Of a stretch of 64,000 bases of DNA, positions 26,038-34,217 are shown in pieces; position 1 is the first letter of the stretch, and every line of letters starts with the position of its first letter. The stretch is from Solibacillus sp. FSL R5-0449 (GTDB lineage Bacteria; Bacillota; Bacilli; Bacillales_A; Planococcaceae), in assembly GCF_037975215.1 (NCBI RefSeq), contig NZ_CP150239.1:3014001-3078000 (forward strand), read 5' to 3'. Under the pieces are notes generated by a model. It was not told where the DNA came from and made no database searches. It saw only the letters and a list, made by a program, of their open reading frames with translations. The position numbers and the translations under genes were made by a program.

Positions 26038-26799
26038 TTATTCAACGATTATATCGCCATTTTCTGCTATACGCGGCTGTACGAGCACTTCAACACGACG
26101 GTTTTTAGCTCTGCCTTCTGCTGTATCATTTGTAGCAATCGGCTGGAATTCTCCAAAGCCTTTAACACTGAAGTATTTGGAATCCAGTCTTTCATTGCCC
26201 GAAACAATTTCCTTCATGAAGTTTACCGCACGCATAACCGACAGATCCCAGTTAGAATCAAATTCCGGTGTCTTAATCGGTACATTATCTGTATGACCTG
26301 TAATAACAATATTACGCGGTGGATCAAACATTAATAATTGAGCAAGCTCATCGGCAATGGAATTGTATTCCGCCTTTACATCCGCTCGCCCCATATCAAA
26401 TAAAATACTGTCCCGGATTGTAATCAATAATCCTTCATCTGTCATTTTCGTTTCAAACTGATCTTCGAGCTCATTAATCGCAATAAACTCGTCCACACGG
26501 TTTTGCGTTTCATGGAGGCGTTCCTGATCCTCCATATATTTGGATATTCCTGTTGGTGGCGTACTATCCGGTGATTGAATAATAGCTGGGTTATCCATTA
26601 CTCCTGTACCACCAGTAAAAATATTATTAAATACTGCTGACATTTGCTCTAATTTCTGCTCATCCACTGAGCTTGATGCAAATAGTACGATAAATAATGC
26701 TAATAACAGAGTTAAAATATCTGCATAAGGTACTAACCAGGACTCGTCAATATGCTCCTCATGCTTTTTATGTCTTTTACGCTTCTTTGCCAAGGCCAC
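26038..26799 (-). CDS. motB: Flagellar motor stator protein MotB
   Basis: The stator subunit anchors the proton channel to peptidoglycan. A basic N terminus precedes DESWLVPYADILTLLLALF with the conserved proton-binding Asp, then one membrane helix (to about residue 42), a plug/linker, and a C-terminal OmpA-like peptidoglycan-binding domain (ITGHTDNVPIKTPEF, GFGEFQPIATNDTAEGRAKNRRVEV). At 253 aa it is near MotB of B. subtilis, and the sequence around the Asp matches the proton rather than sodium type. It overlaps the end of motA by 23 bases. Confidence 0.95.
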   Translation of the reverse strand: MALAKKRKRHKKHEEHIDESWLVPYADILTLLLALFIVLFASSSVDEQKLEQMSAVFNNIFTGGTGVMDNPAIIQSPDSTPPTGISKYMEDQERLHETQNRVDEFIAINELEDQFETKMTDEGLLITIRDSILFDMGRADVKAEYNSIADELAQLLMFDPPRNIVITGHTDNVPIKTPEFDSNWDLSVMRAVNFMKEIVSGNERLDSKYFSVKGFGEFQPIATNDTAEGRAKNRRVEVLVQPRIAENGDIIVE

Positions 26800-27577
26800 C
26801 CGCCCCGCTTTCGGTAATTTGCTTACGTTCTTCCATCGTTAAATATGAAGCCAGTTTCTGCTCGATTACACGAGGTGCTTCACCTTCAAGTACGGATAAA
26901 ATTCCTTCAATCATCATCATCTTTTGCTTCACTTCTACAGCAGACTTACGTTTTAGCTTGTTGGCAAATGGATGCCATAAAACATAACCTGTGAAAATCC
27001 CTAATAATGTTGCAACAAAAGCAGCTGATATAGCCGTACCTAAATTATCAATATCAGACATATCTTTTAATGCGGCAATAAGACCGACTACAGCACCCAG
27101 TACCCCAAGTGTCGGTGCATATGTACCTGCTTGCGAGAAAATACCTGCTCCACTTGCATGGCGATCTTCAAGCGCTTCAACTTCCTCTGTTAACACATCG
27201 CGAATATAGTCAGCGTTTTGACCATCGATCGCTAATGTCAGACCATTTTTTAAAAACGGATCTTCAATTTCAGCAGCTTTGCTTTCTAACGCCAATAGTC
27301 CTTCACGACGAGCTAAGTCAGCCCATTGCGAAAACATTTTGATCAAGTCGATATCACTTGCGAGTTTTGTTTCAGAAAATAAGATTTTGAACAGCTTTGG
27401 AACTCTTTTTAGTTCCTTCATCGGGAAAGCGATTGTTACTGCAGCAATCGTACCGAAAATAATAATTAAAATCGCAGCAGGGTTTATTAACACTTCCGGT
27501 GTAACGCCCTTTAAGAACATCCCTACTAACAGGGCGATAAAGGCGATGATAATCCCAACAACTGATGATATATCCAT
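26777..27577 (-). CDS. motA: Flagellar motor stator protein MotA
   Basis: MotA forms the pentameric ring around MotB. Four membrane helices are visible (residues 2-20, 28-50, 145-170, 180-200), with charged cytoplasmic residues for FliG contact (residues 60-140) and the MotA/ExbB signature FSQAGTYAPTLGVLGAVVGLI. ATG 27577 is chosen because GGAGGT lies seven bases before it; the 27592 start lies in front of that site. Translationally coupled with motB. A possible SigD promoter is upstream. Confidence 0.95.
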   Translation of the reverse strand: MDISSVVGIIIAFIALLVGMFLKGVTPEVLINPAAILIIIFGTIAAVTIAFPMKELKRVPKLFKILFSETKLASDIDLIKMFSQWADLARREGLLALESKAAEIEDPFLKNGLTLAIDGQNADYIRDVLTEEVEALEDRHASGAGIFSQAGTYAPTLGVLGAVVGLIAALKDMSDIDNLGTAISAAFVATLLGIFTGYVLWHPFANKLKRKSAVEVKQKMMMIEGILSVLEGEAPRVIEQKLASYLTMEERKQITESGAGGLGKEA

Positions 27578-27611
27578 ATGTAGTACCTCCAAATTACGAT
27601 GTCTTTTCTTT

Positions 27612-27637
27612 ATTTCGGTATATTTAAATTTTTATTA
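27612..27637 (-). promoter_or_regulatory. Possible SigD-type promoter of motAB
   Basis: On the minus strand TAAT (27637-27634), a 14-nt spacer and ACCGAAAT (27619-27612) keep the CCGA core of the flagellar sigma -10 (GCCGATAA), 35 bases before the motA start. The match is partial. Confidence 0.35.
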
Positions 27638-27769
27638 ACTTCCTTTACACTAGTTGTAAGAAGATTTTTTTGTTTTTGACACATTATTGTTCTTTTCTAA
27701 GCTGGAATATGACTATTATTGTGTTGGGAATTAACTAATTTTTAAGATAATTATTGGAGGAATGAATCA

Positions 27770-29005
27770 ATGAATTCTATGTTTGAAGTAAATTTAACGA
27801 AATACGCAGAACTGGCAGTAAAAATCGGTGTCAATATTCAGCCGAATCAATATTTGTATATTGCGGCTTCCATCGAATCGGCACCTTTTGTACAGGCAGT
27901 GACAAAAATCGCTTATGAAGTTGGAGCAAAACAAGTATTTGTAGATTATACAGATGATCAAATTACACGTGCTCGATATGAGTTGGCACCGGAAGATTCT
28001 TTCGATTTCTTCCCTCCTTGGAAAGTGCAGGAACGTGAATGGCTTGCTGAACAAGGTGCGGCATTTATGAGCATCGTATCTCAAAGTCCTGATTTGCTGT
28101 CAGGGATCGATTCAAAACGAATTGCAGCATTCCAGAAAGCTTCTGGTACTGCATTAAACAAGTACCGTCAATATGTTCAGTCAGACAAAATCAGCTGGAC
28201 GGTAATCGCTGCTCCATCAAAACAATGGGCTAGCAAAGTATTCCCTGAGTTACCGGAAGAAAAGCAAGCAGATGCATTATGGGATGCCATCTTTAAAGCG
28301 ACACGTGCGGATCTGGACAACCCGGTTGAAGCTTGGGCACAGCATAATGATAACCTGCATGAAAAGGTTGATTACTTAAACAATAAAAACTATGCGAAAT
28401 TACACTATACAGCTCCCGGGACGGACTTGACGATCGAACTGCCTAAAGGTCATTTATGGTGTGGTGCAGGCAGTGTCAATGAAAAAGGCGATGAGTTCAT
28501 GGCAAATATGCCGACTGAAGAAGTTTTCACAGTACCGCATAAAGATGGTGTAAACGGGTATGTGTCTAGTACAAAGCCATTAAGCTATGGCGGTAATATT
28601 ATCGACAACTTCAAGCTAACATTTGAAAACGGGCGCATTGTTAAAGTTGAGGCCGAGCAAGGTGAAGAAGTGTTAAAAAATCTTGTTGCTACAGATGAAG
28701 GCTCGCATTATTTAGGAGAAGTGGCGCTTGTTCCATTCCATTCTCCAATTTCACAGTCGAATATTTTATTCTACAATACATTATTCGATGAAAACGCATC
28801 AAACCACTTGGCAATCGGCAGTGCCTATGCATTTTGTATTGAAGGCGGAAAGACAATGTCACGTGACGAGTTAAAAGCTAACGGTCTAAACGAAAGCATT
28901 ACACATGTTGACTTCATGATCGGTTCTGAACAGATGAATATTGATGGAATTACAGCAGACGGACAAGCTGAACCAGTTTTCCGTAATGGAAACTGGGCAT
29001 TTTAA
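27770..29005 (+). CDS. M29 family aminopeptidase (AmpS/PepS type), copy 1
   Basis: This cytosolic metallo-aminopeptidase removes N-terminal residues from peptides. It has 411 aa, and conserved candidate metal ligands lie in TDEGSHYLGEVALVPFHSPI (Glu), NTLFDENASNHLAIG (Glu/His) and THVDFMIGS (His/Asp). N-terminal part: TKYAELAVKIGVNIQPNQYLYI. A second copy (409 aa) lies at 45420-46649 and is similar over its whole length. ATG follows GGAGGAATG. It is a single gene divergent from motAB. Confidence 0.93.
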   Translation: MNSMFEVNLTKYAELAVKIGVNIQPNQYLYIAASIESAPFVQAVTKIAYEVGAKQVFVDYTDDQITRARYELAPEDSFDFFPPWKVQEREWLAEQGAAFMSIVSQSPDLLSGIDSKRIAAFQKASGTALNKYRQYVQSDKISWTVIAAPSKQWASKVFPELPEEKQADALWDAIFKATRADLDNPVEAWAQHNDNLHEKVDYLNNKNYAKLHYTAPGTDLTIELPKGHLWCGAGSVNEKGDEFMANMPTEEVFTVPHKDGVNGYVSSTKPLSYGGNIIDNFKLTFENGRIVKVEAEQGEEVLKNLVATDEGSHYLGEVALVPFHSPISQSNILFYNTLFDENASNHLAIGSAYAFCIEGGKTMSRDELKANGLNESITHVDFMIGSEQMNIDGITADGQAEPVFRNGNWAF

Positions 29006-29165
29006 CAGCTGTTTCAGTATTATTGCCAAATAATTAATTTTCAAGATGTTGTCATATTTACAATTTTTTCTACATTAACTAACTAAATTCCCCTACAATG
29101 TTCCAATTTATTAGGTTATAATTGGTTAATGATTGTTATCACTAAAATAGAGAGGAGTTTTTATA

Positions 29166-29366
29166 ATGTTCGATCACCATTATCCGTTCTTATCTGACTT
29201 CTATACGATAGTGTTAGGATTTACGGTAATACTTCTTGTATTCTTATTTATGTTTATTATGTACTTACGTATTGGTTTACAATCACACGACTCTGTTATA
29301 GTAGATTCAAAGGCAAACACATTTGCGCCAAACGAAAAATCATTGGATGGTCACCATCATCATTAA
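29166..29366 (+). CDS. Small single-helix membrane protein with a histidine-rich tail
   Basis: I do not recognise this 66-aa protein. A short N-terminal part (MFDHHYPFLSDFY) precedes one strong membrane helix (residues 14-37, VLGFTVILLVFLFMFIMYL) and a polar tail that ends SLDGHHHH. The start follows GAGAGGAG. The histidines at both ends could bind metal, which is speculation. It is a single gene with its own terminator, upstream of the carbonic anhydrase gene. Confidence 0.65.
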   Translation: MFDHHYPFLSDFYTIVLGFTVILLVFLFMFIMYLRIGLQSHDSVIVDSKANTFAPNEKSLDGHHHH

Positions 29367-29373
29367 TATTTTT

Positions 29374-29403
29374 ACAACCACTCGATTGAGTGGTTGTTTT
29401 TTT
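29374..29403 (+). terminator. Terminator after the histidine-tailed protein
   Basis: Ten-pair stem ACAACCACTC/GAGTGGTTGT with a GATT loop and T-run. Confidence 0.9.
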
Positions 29404-29528
29404 GATAGCGGATTTTTGCGATACTTCTCTCTTTTTAGTAGAAATTTAGCCTTAATAGTGCGCATTTATTTGAATTATCTAAAAAATATTTTAAAATATA
29501 AAAGAATCGAAAGGGGTTTGAAGAACAA

Positions 29529-30098
29529 ATGTCTGCATTACAAACAATTTTAGAGTTTAACGGAAAATTCGTAGATGAAAAACAATACGAGCAGTACGCT
29601 ACAACAAAATATCCTGATAAAAAAATTGTTGTTTTAACATGTATGGATACGCGTTTAGTTGAATTACTGCCTAAAGCAATGAACTTGCGCAACGGGGATG
29701 TCAAAGTTGTAAAAAGTGCAGGTGCTATCGTAAATCACCCATTCGGCGGGATTATGCGTAGTTTACTTGTAGCAGTTTATGAGTTACAGGCGGATGAAGT
29801 TTACATTATCGGCCACTATGACTGCGGGATGAGTGCAGTTGATCCGAATGTCATGATTGGTCATATGCTTGAACGCGGGGTTAAACAGGAAACGATCGAT
29901 GTTATCAATTACGCTCGTTTTGATTTAAAAGAATGGTTATGCGGTTTTGGGGATGTTGAAACAAGTGTACTAAAAAGTGTTGACTTAGTCAGAACACATC
30001 CATTAATGCCAAAAGGTGTTCCGGTACATGGTCTTATTATCGACCCTGCAACAGGAAAGCTGGATTTAGTTACTGACGGCACAGTCGATCAAAAATAA
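29529..30098 (+). CDS. ytiB: Beta-carbonic anhydrase-like protein YtiB
   Basis: It probably interconverts CO2 and bicarbonate. Zinc ligands are visible: the Cys-Asp-Arg motif VLTCMDTRLVELLPKA (Cys about residue 38) and IIGHYDCGM (His and Cys about residues 98 and 101). It also has KSAGAIVNHPFGGIMRSLLVA. With 189 aa it is a short beta-class enzyme like YtiB of B. subtilis. ATG is preceded by AAAGGGG at longer spacing. Single gene with a strong terminator. Confidence 0.9.
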   Translation: MSALQTILEFNGKFVDEKQYEQYATTKYPDKKIVVLTCMDTRLVELLPKAMNLRNGDVKVVKSAGAIVNHPFGGIMRSLLVAVYELQADEVYIIGHYDCGMSAVDPNVMIGHMLERGVKQETIDVINYARFDLKEWLCGFGDVETSVLKSVDLVRTHPLMPKGVPVHGLIIDPATGKLDLVTDGTVDQK

Positions 30099-30110
30099 AT
30101 AATAAACAAT

Positions 30111-30157
30111 AAGCGGGAGCCCTCATCATCCGAATGAATGAGTACTCCCGCTTTTTT
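30111..30157. terminator. Terminator between ytiB and the acetyltransferase gene
   Basis: Arms AAGCGGGAG/CTCCCGCTT (extended by a partly paired inner stem) followed by T6; convergent with the next gene, whose stop overlaps its edge. Confidence 0.88.
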
Positions 30158-30758
30158 ATGATATAGTTCCTCTGTATTCCCGCTGCAAAATAGCGTACAT
30201 ATAATGGTCGACCCATTTTCCGTTTATATATAACAGCTCCCGCAATAACCCTTCTCTTGTAAATCCGGACTTTTCCAATACACGAATGGAAGCTGAATTT
30301 GGTGGTGCAACATAGGCCTCTATTCTGTGAAGATTCAATGTGTTAAAAGCGAAATCCATCACTATACGTACCGCCTCAGTGACAATCCCCCTGCCTGTGA
30401 AATTCTCATCCATCGAATAGCCGATAAAACCGCTCGAGTACGGTAAACGTTTAATTGAATAAAGTGAAATGTGTCCGATTAACTGACCAGTCGCATTATA
30501 AAAAATGCCGAAGGAAAACTCCCGGTTTGACTGCAGCAAATGAATGCTTTCTAAAATTTTATTATACTGTACTTGTTCAGTGTAAAATTCATCACGATGT
30601 AATGGCTCAAATTCGGACCAATACAATTTATTGTCTCTTAATAATTTTGCCAACCCTTTCGCATCGGACGGGGTAAATGTGCGAAGCGAACATTGTTGCC
30701 CAATTAGTCGAACCATTGGACCCTCCTTCTTGTGAAATAGCTTGAATAAGCTTTTCAT
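30156..30758 (-). CDS. GNAT family N-acetyltransferase (RimJ/RimL-like)
   Basis: It transfers acetyl from acetyl-CoA to an amine, possibly ribosomal protein N termini. The conserved GNAT core shows DENFTGRGIVTEAVRIVMDFAF (acetyl-CoA loop) and RIEAYVAPPNSASIRVLEKSGF. There are two plausible starts: ATG 30758 (GGTGG four bases before, 200 aa) and ATG 30716 (a stronger GGAGGG four bases before, 186 aa, closer to usual family N termini). The 14 additional residues are basic. It is 32 bases downstream of the PPK2 gene and probably co-transcribed with it. Confidence 0.85.
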   Translation of the reverse strand: MKSLFKLFHKKEGPMVRLIGQQCSLRTFTPSDAKGLAKLLRDNKLYWSEFEPLHRDEFYTEQVQYNKILESIHLLQSNREFSFGIFYNATGQLIGHISLYSIKRLPYSSGFIGYSMDENFTGRGIVTEAVRIVMDFAFNTLNLHRIEAYVAPPNSASIRVLEKSGFTREGLLRELLYINGKWVDHYMYAILQREYRGTIS

Positions 30759-30790
30759 TGAACCACCTTCATTTCATTTCAAAAGCTTGC

Positions 30791-31633
30791 CTACTGTTTT
30801 TTCAACTTCTTCTTTTTGGATTTTACAGGCTTTGGCTTTATATCTATAGATTCCGTTTTTTCTTTGTCTGTTGTTTTTTTATTACCCTTTTCGAAAATGT
30901 TTGTAAGTTTCATGCCCCGTTTTGTAATTTCTTTTTCGATATGGGCAACTGTTTCTTTTAGTACTTGAACACGCGCGTAGTTTTTATTGTTCCCTGGTAT
31001 TAAGTGCCAAGGCGCATTTTCCGAATCGGTTTTCTCAAACATTTCATCGGCTGCCTCACAGTATAAATCAAATTTCTCACGGTTCCGCCAATCTTCATCT
31101 GTTAATTTCCACGACTTATATGGATCGGCTGCTCTTTCATTAAATCGTTTAAGCTGTTCATCCGAATCGATATGGATCCAAAATTTAATCATTATATAAT
31201 CTTCATCTGTCAATTGCTTCTCGAAGCTATTGATTTCTTCATAAGCCCGTTTCCATTCCGCTTCTTCCGCAAAGCCTTCGATACGCTCTACAAGGACCCG
31301 CCCATACCACGAACGGTCGAAAATTGCGATTTGTCCATGCTGCGGCAACTTCCTCCAGAAACGTTGCATATAATGATACCGCATCTCATGAGGCTGTGGG
31401 GCGGAGATCGGCCATACCAATAACCCGCGCGGATCGATACGTTCTGTCAGGCGCTTGATCGCTCCCCCTTTGCCTGCTGCATCCATTCCTTCAAATGCAA
31501 TAATTAGGCCGATTTTATTGTTGAATAAAAATTGCTGGGCGTTTAGCATTTCGTATTGTAAAGCTTTCAAATGTTTCTTATAGATTTCCTTCTCCAATTT
31601 TTGCGATAAATCCACATCTCTTAGCTTTTTCAA
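30791..31633 (-). CDS. ppk2: Polyphosphate kinase 2 family protein
   Basis: PPK2 enzymes use polyphosphate to phosphorylate nucleoside mono- or diphosphates. The kinase core shows Walker A (AFEGMDAAGKGGAIKRL), RGLLVWPISAPQPHE, Walker B (IFDRSWYGRVLVERI), and the lid (ADPYKSWKLTDEDWRNREK). The core ends near residue 235 and is followed by a highly basic tail (residues 240-280 with KPKPVKSKKKKLKKQ) that may contact polyphosphate. The TTG start follows GGAGG by nine bases. Class cannot be fixed from sequence by eye. Likely first gene of an operon with the GNAT gene. Confidence 0.92.
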   Translation of the reverse strand: MKKLRDVDLSQKLEKEIYKKHLKALQYEMLNAQQFLFNNKIGLIIAFEGMDAAGKGGAIKRLTERIDPRGLLVWPISAPQPHEMRYHYMQRFWRKLPQHGQIAIFDRSWYGRVLVERIEGFAEEAEWKRAYEEINSFEKQLTDEDYIMIKFWIHIDSDEQLKRFNERAADPYKSWKLTDEDWRNREKFDLYCEAADEMFEKTDSENAPWHLIPGNNKNYARVQVLKETVAHIEKEITKRGMKLTNIFEKGNKKTTDKEKTESIDIKPKPVKSKKKKLKKQ

Positions 31634-31762
31634 ATAGCGCTGCCTCCCCTACTCCATTTATTTATGTATATTTTACTTGAAAGTATATGGAATTGGTAAT
31701 TGTTGCAGTCATTTATTTGAATCATTTGATTATTTTATGTTTATACCTAGTTTTTATAGAAC

Positions 31763-31796
31763 AAAAAACGCGGGTGCACTGAGTGCTCCCACGTTT
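31763..31796 (-). terminator. Terminator of map
   Basis: Arms AAACGCGGGTGCACT/AGTGCTCCCACGTTT (one mismatch, one wobble) with T6 on the minus strand, just after the map stop codon. Confidence 0.82.
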
Positions 31797-31801
31797 ATAA
31801 C

Positions 31802-32623
<822 letters not shown>

Positions 32624-32684
32624 TCAAGGATTTTAAAATTTGCCGTTTTATTACTAATTTAGTACGACTTTCTACTATTAAATG

Positions 32685-32727
32685 GAGAAAAAGCTTGCAG
32701 CGGGCGAAGTATCCCTTGCTGCAAGCC
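32685..32727 (-). terminator. Terminator of thiT
   Basis: Arms AGCTTGCAGC/GCTGCAAGC with a 16-base loop and a T-rich run on the minus strand. Confidence 0.75.
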
Positions 32728-32743
32728 TTGTATTTTCTATATA

Positions 32744-33310
32744 TTATGTTGTTTTTACTTTTTGCAGCAAACGAGGGGCAGATGTGAATAAAATAACTGC
32801 GATGATTGCCGTAAGTATAGTAGCAGGTACCATATAAGTACTGTTGTAAATAATTGAGTAGGCCCATACATTATCATCGCCTGCATATTCTTTAAAGAAC
32901 ACGACACCTGCGAGCAAGTGCGAAACAAATCTTAAAGCTCCGCCAACAAGTGCTCCAATGACAATATAAAGTGCCATTTTTACTTTATTGAGCGATTGTG
33001 TAGCCTCTAATAACGGCTTTCTTACAATTGCCGCTAACCCTACTACTGTAAACGCAAGCCCGTAATCTAATATTGCCTGTAACCAGTGGACAATGTACGC
33101 ACCGAACATCATTTGCATGACACCGATCAGCAAGCCAGTTGTCAGTCCTGCCGTTAATCCCCAACGAATGGCCATTAACATAATCGGTACCATAACAAAA
33201 CTGATCGATCCGCCTTGTGCCCACATCTTAAAGGATACTTGATCCAATACAAGTCCGATGGCAGCAAATATTGCAATTTCCACCATCATTAATAATTTCT
33301 TTCTGTCCAT
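32744..33310 (-). CDS. thiT: Energy-coupled thiamine transporter ThiT
   Basis: ThiT is the substrate-binding membrane subunit of an ECF transporter that imports thiamine with shared EcfA/EcfA'/EcfT components encoded elsewhere. The 188-aa protein has six helices and the family segments MWAQGGSISFVMVPIMLMAIRWG and HWLQAILDYGLAFTVVGLA; the aromatic residues near YNSTYMVP fit the thiamine pocket. ATG follows AAAGGGGA. Its leader carries a TPP riboswitch followed by a terminator, which fixes the substrate assignment. Confidence 0.95.
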   Translation of the reverse strand: MDRKKLLMMVEIAIFAAIGLVLDQVSFKMWAQGGSISFVMVPIMLMAIRWGLTAGLTTGLLIGVMQMMFGAYIVHWLQAILDYGLAFTVVGLAAIVRKPLLEATQSLNKVKMALYIVIGALVGGALRFVSHLLAGVVFFKEYAGDDNVWAYSIIYNSTYMVPATILTAIIAVILFTSAPRLLQKVKTT

Positions 33311-33367
33311 AACAATTCCCCTTTCTTTTTATCCGATGTAACAAAAGTGAAGAGGGATAGAAAAAGT

Positions 33368-33404
33368 AAAAAAACGATAATCAGGACAAAAGCCTGACTA
33401 TCGT
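33368..33404 (-). terminator. Riboswitch-controlled terminator upstream of thiT
   Basis: On the minus strand ACGATAGTCAGG pairs with CCTGATTATCGT (one wobble) and is followed by T7, between the TPP aptamer and thiT. TPP binding would favour this terminator. Confidence 0.88.
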
Positions 33405-33423
33405 TTGAACAGTCGGATTCTAT

Positions 33424-33515
33424 CCACATCCCTACGCAAGTGCTAACTTACAGGTTCAAAGAGTCAGTGCAATCCCGTGCACAATCTCAGCCGACTTTCT
33501 CGGCACCCCTTGTGG
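33424..33515 (-). ncRNA. TPP riboswitch (THI element)
   Basis: Minus-strand transcript shows the conserved aptamer parts in order: GGGGTGCC (33510-33503), GGCTGAGA, CTTTGAACCTGTAAGTTAGC, then GCGTAGGGA, closed by P1 TGTGG/CCACA at 33511-33515 and 33424-33428. It precedes a terminator and thiT, so high TPP should switch thiamine uptake off. Confidence 0.95.
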
Positions 33516-33546
33516 TACATCTAATTTTTATTGTTTGAACATGCTC

Positions 33547-33575
33547 ATTGTAACGAATATTTTTACAACTTTCAA
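33547..33575 (-). promoter_or_regulatory. SigA-type promoter of the TPP riboswitch-thiT unit
   Basis: On the minus strand TTGAAA (33575-33570), a 17-nt spacer and TACAAT (33552-33547), placing the start about 25 bases ahead of the aptamer. Confidence 0.75.
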
Positions 33576-33635
33576 CAGCTATTATTTTGAAACGTACTAG
33601 AATTACATATAATAGATACGAAGGAGTGATGAATA

Positions 33636-33968
33636 GTGGATCAATCGAAAGGTTTAAGTGCATTAAGCTATTTAAGTTTTTATTTTGCACCGTTTATTTT
33701 ACCGTTAATTATATTTATTGTTACGAAAGATGATGCCGTTAAAGGCCATTCTAAAAAAGCATTCATTTCCCAACTCATACCGATACTGTTAGGGATTCTG
33801 TATATTATTTACCTTTTCACTTCCGTTCTTTCCTTAAATGATACGTTGACCTTAAGTTTCCAGGATTTTTTCTTTAGTTCGCATTTTATCGGATTTATTC
33901 TTTTAGTCGTTATTACGTTCATCCTGGCGATTTGGAATTTAGTTCTAGCGATTAAAGTTTTACGTTAA
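33636..33968 (+). CDS. DUF4870-like small membrane protein
   Basis: This 110-aa protein has three predicted helices (residues 10-32, 45-66, 82-107). The segment between helices 1 and 2 (TKDDAVKGHSKKAFISQ) fits the DUF4870 family, where a short helix-breaking polar loop links two helices. The function is unknown. A GTG start lies nine bases after AAGGAG. It is followed closely by a small basic protein gene and may be co-transcribed with it. Confidence 0.75.
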   Translation: MDQSKGLSALSYLSFYFAPFILPLIIFIVTKDDAVKGHSKKAFISQLIPILLGILYIIYLFTSVLSLNDTLTLSFQDFFFSSHFIGFILLVVITFILAIWNLVLAIKVLR

Positions 33969-34036
33969 TGTTTATGAAAGCTCCTATTTTGGGTATATTT
34001 TTTATACGAAATGTATTCGTTAAGGAGTGTTTACTA

Positions 34037-34168
34037 ATGAAATTAAATAAGCTTATTAAAACAGCAATTAAATATGGACCAATCGTGTACCCAATCATAA
34101 AAAAAATGATGGACAACAAAAAATCAACACCGCAACCTGCAACTACACGACGAACTCCAAAACGCTAA
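34037..34168 (+). CDS. Small basic protein of unknown function
   Basis: From ATG 34037, eight or so bases after AAGGAGTG, this gives 43 aa: an amphipathic basic helix (KLNKLIKTAIKYGPIVYPII) followed by a Pro/Thr/Arg-rich tail (PATTRRTPKR). I do not recognise it with certainty. The longer frame opening at 33968 has no ribosome site. The helix could associate with membranes. A strong terminator follows. Confidence 0.6.
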   Translation: MKLNKLIKTAIKYGPIVYPIIKKMMDNKKSTPQPATTRRTPKR

Positions 34169-34170
34169 CA

Positions 34171-34217
34171 AAAACACATTTCCCACTTTTGCGTGAGGGA
34201 AATGTGTTTTTATTTTA
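34171..34217. terminator. Terminator between the small basic protein gene and sbcC
   Basis: Arms AAAACACATTTCCC/GGGAAATGTGTTTT and T-run on the plus strand; the other strand is also T-rich and may end sbcDC. Confidence 0.88.

Noticed and set aside
29128-29142. Fur-like inverted repeat (TGATTGTTATCA) upstream of the histidine-tailed protein
   Set aside because: Arms are incomplete and spacing does not fit 7-1-7; not enough support.
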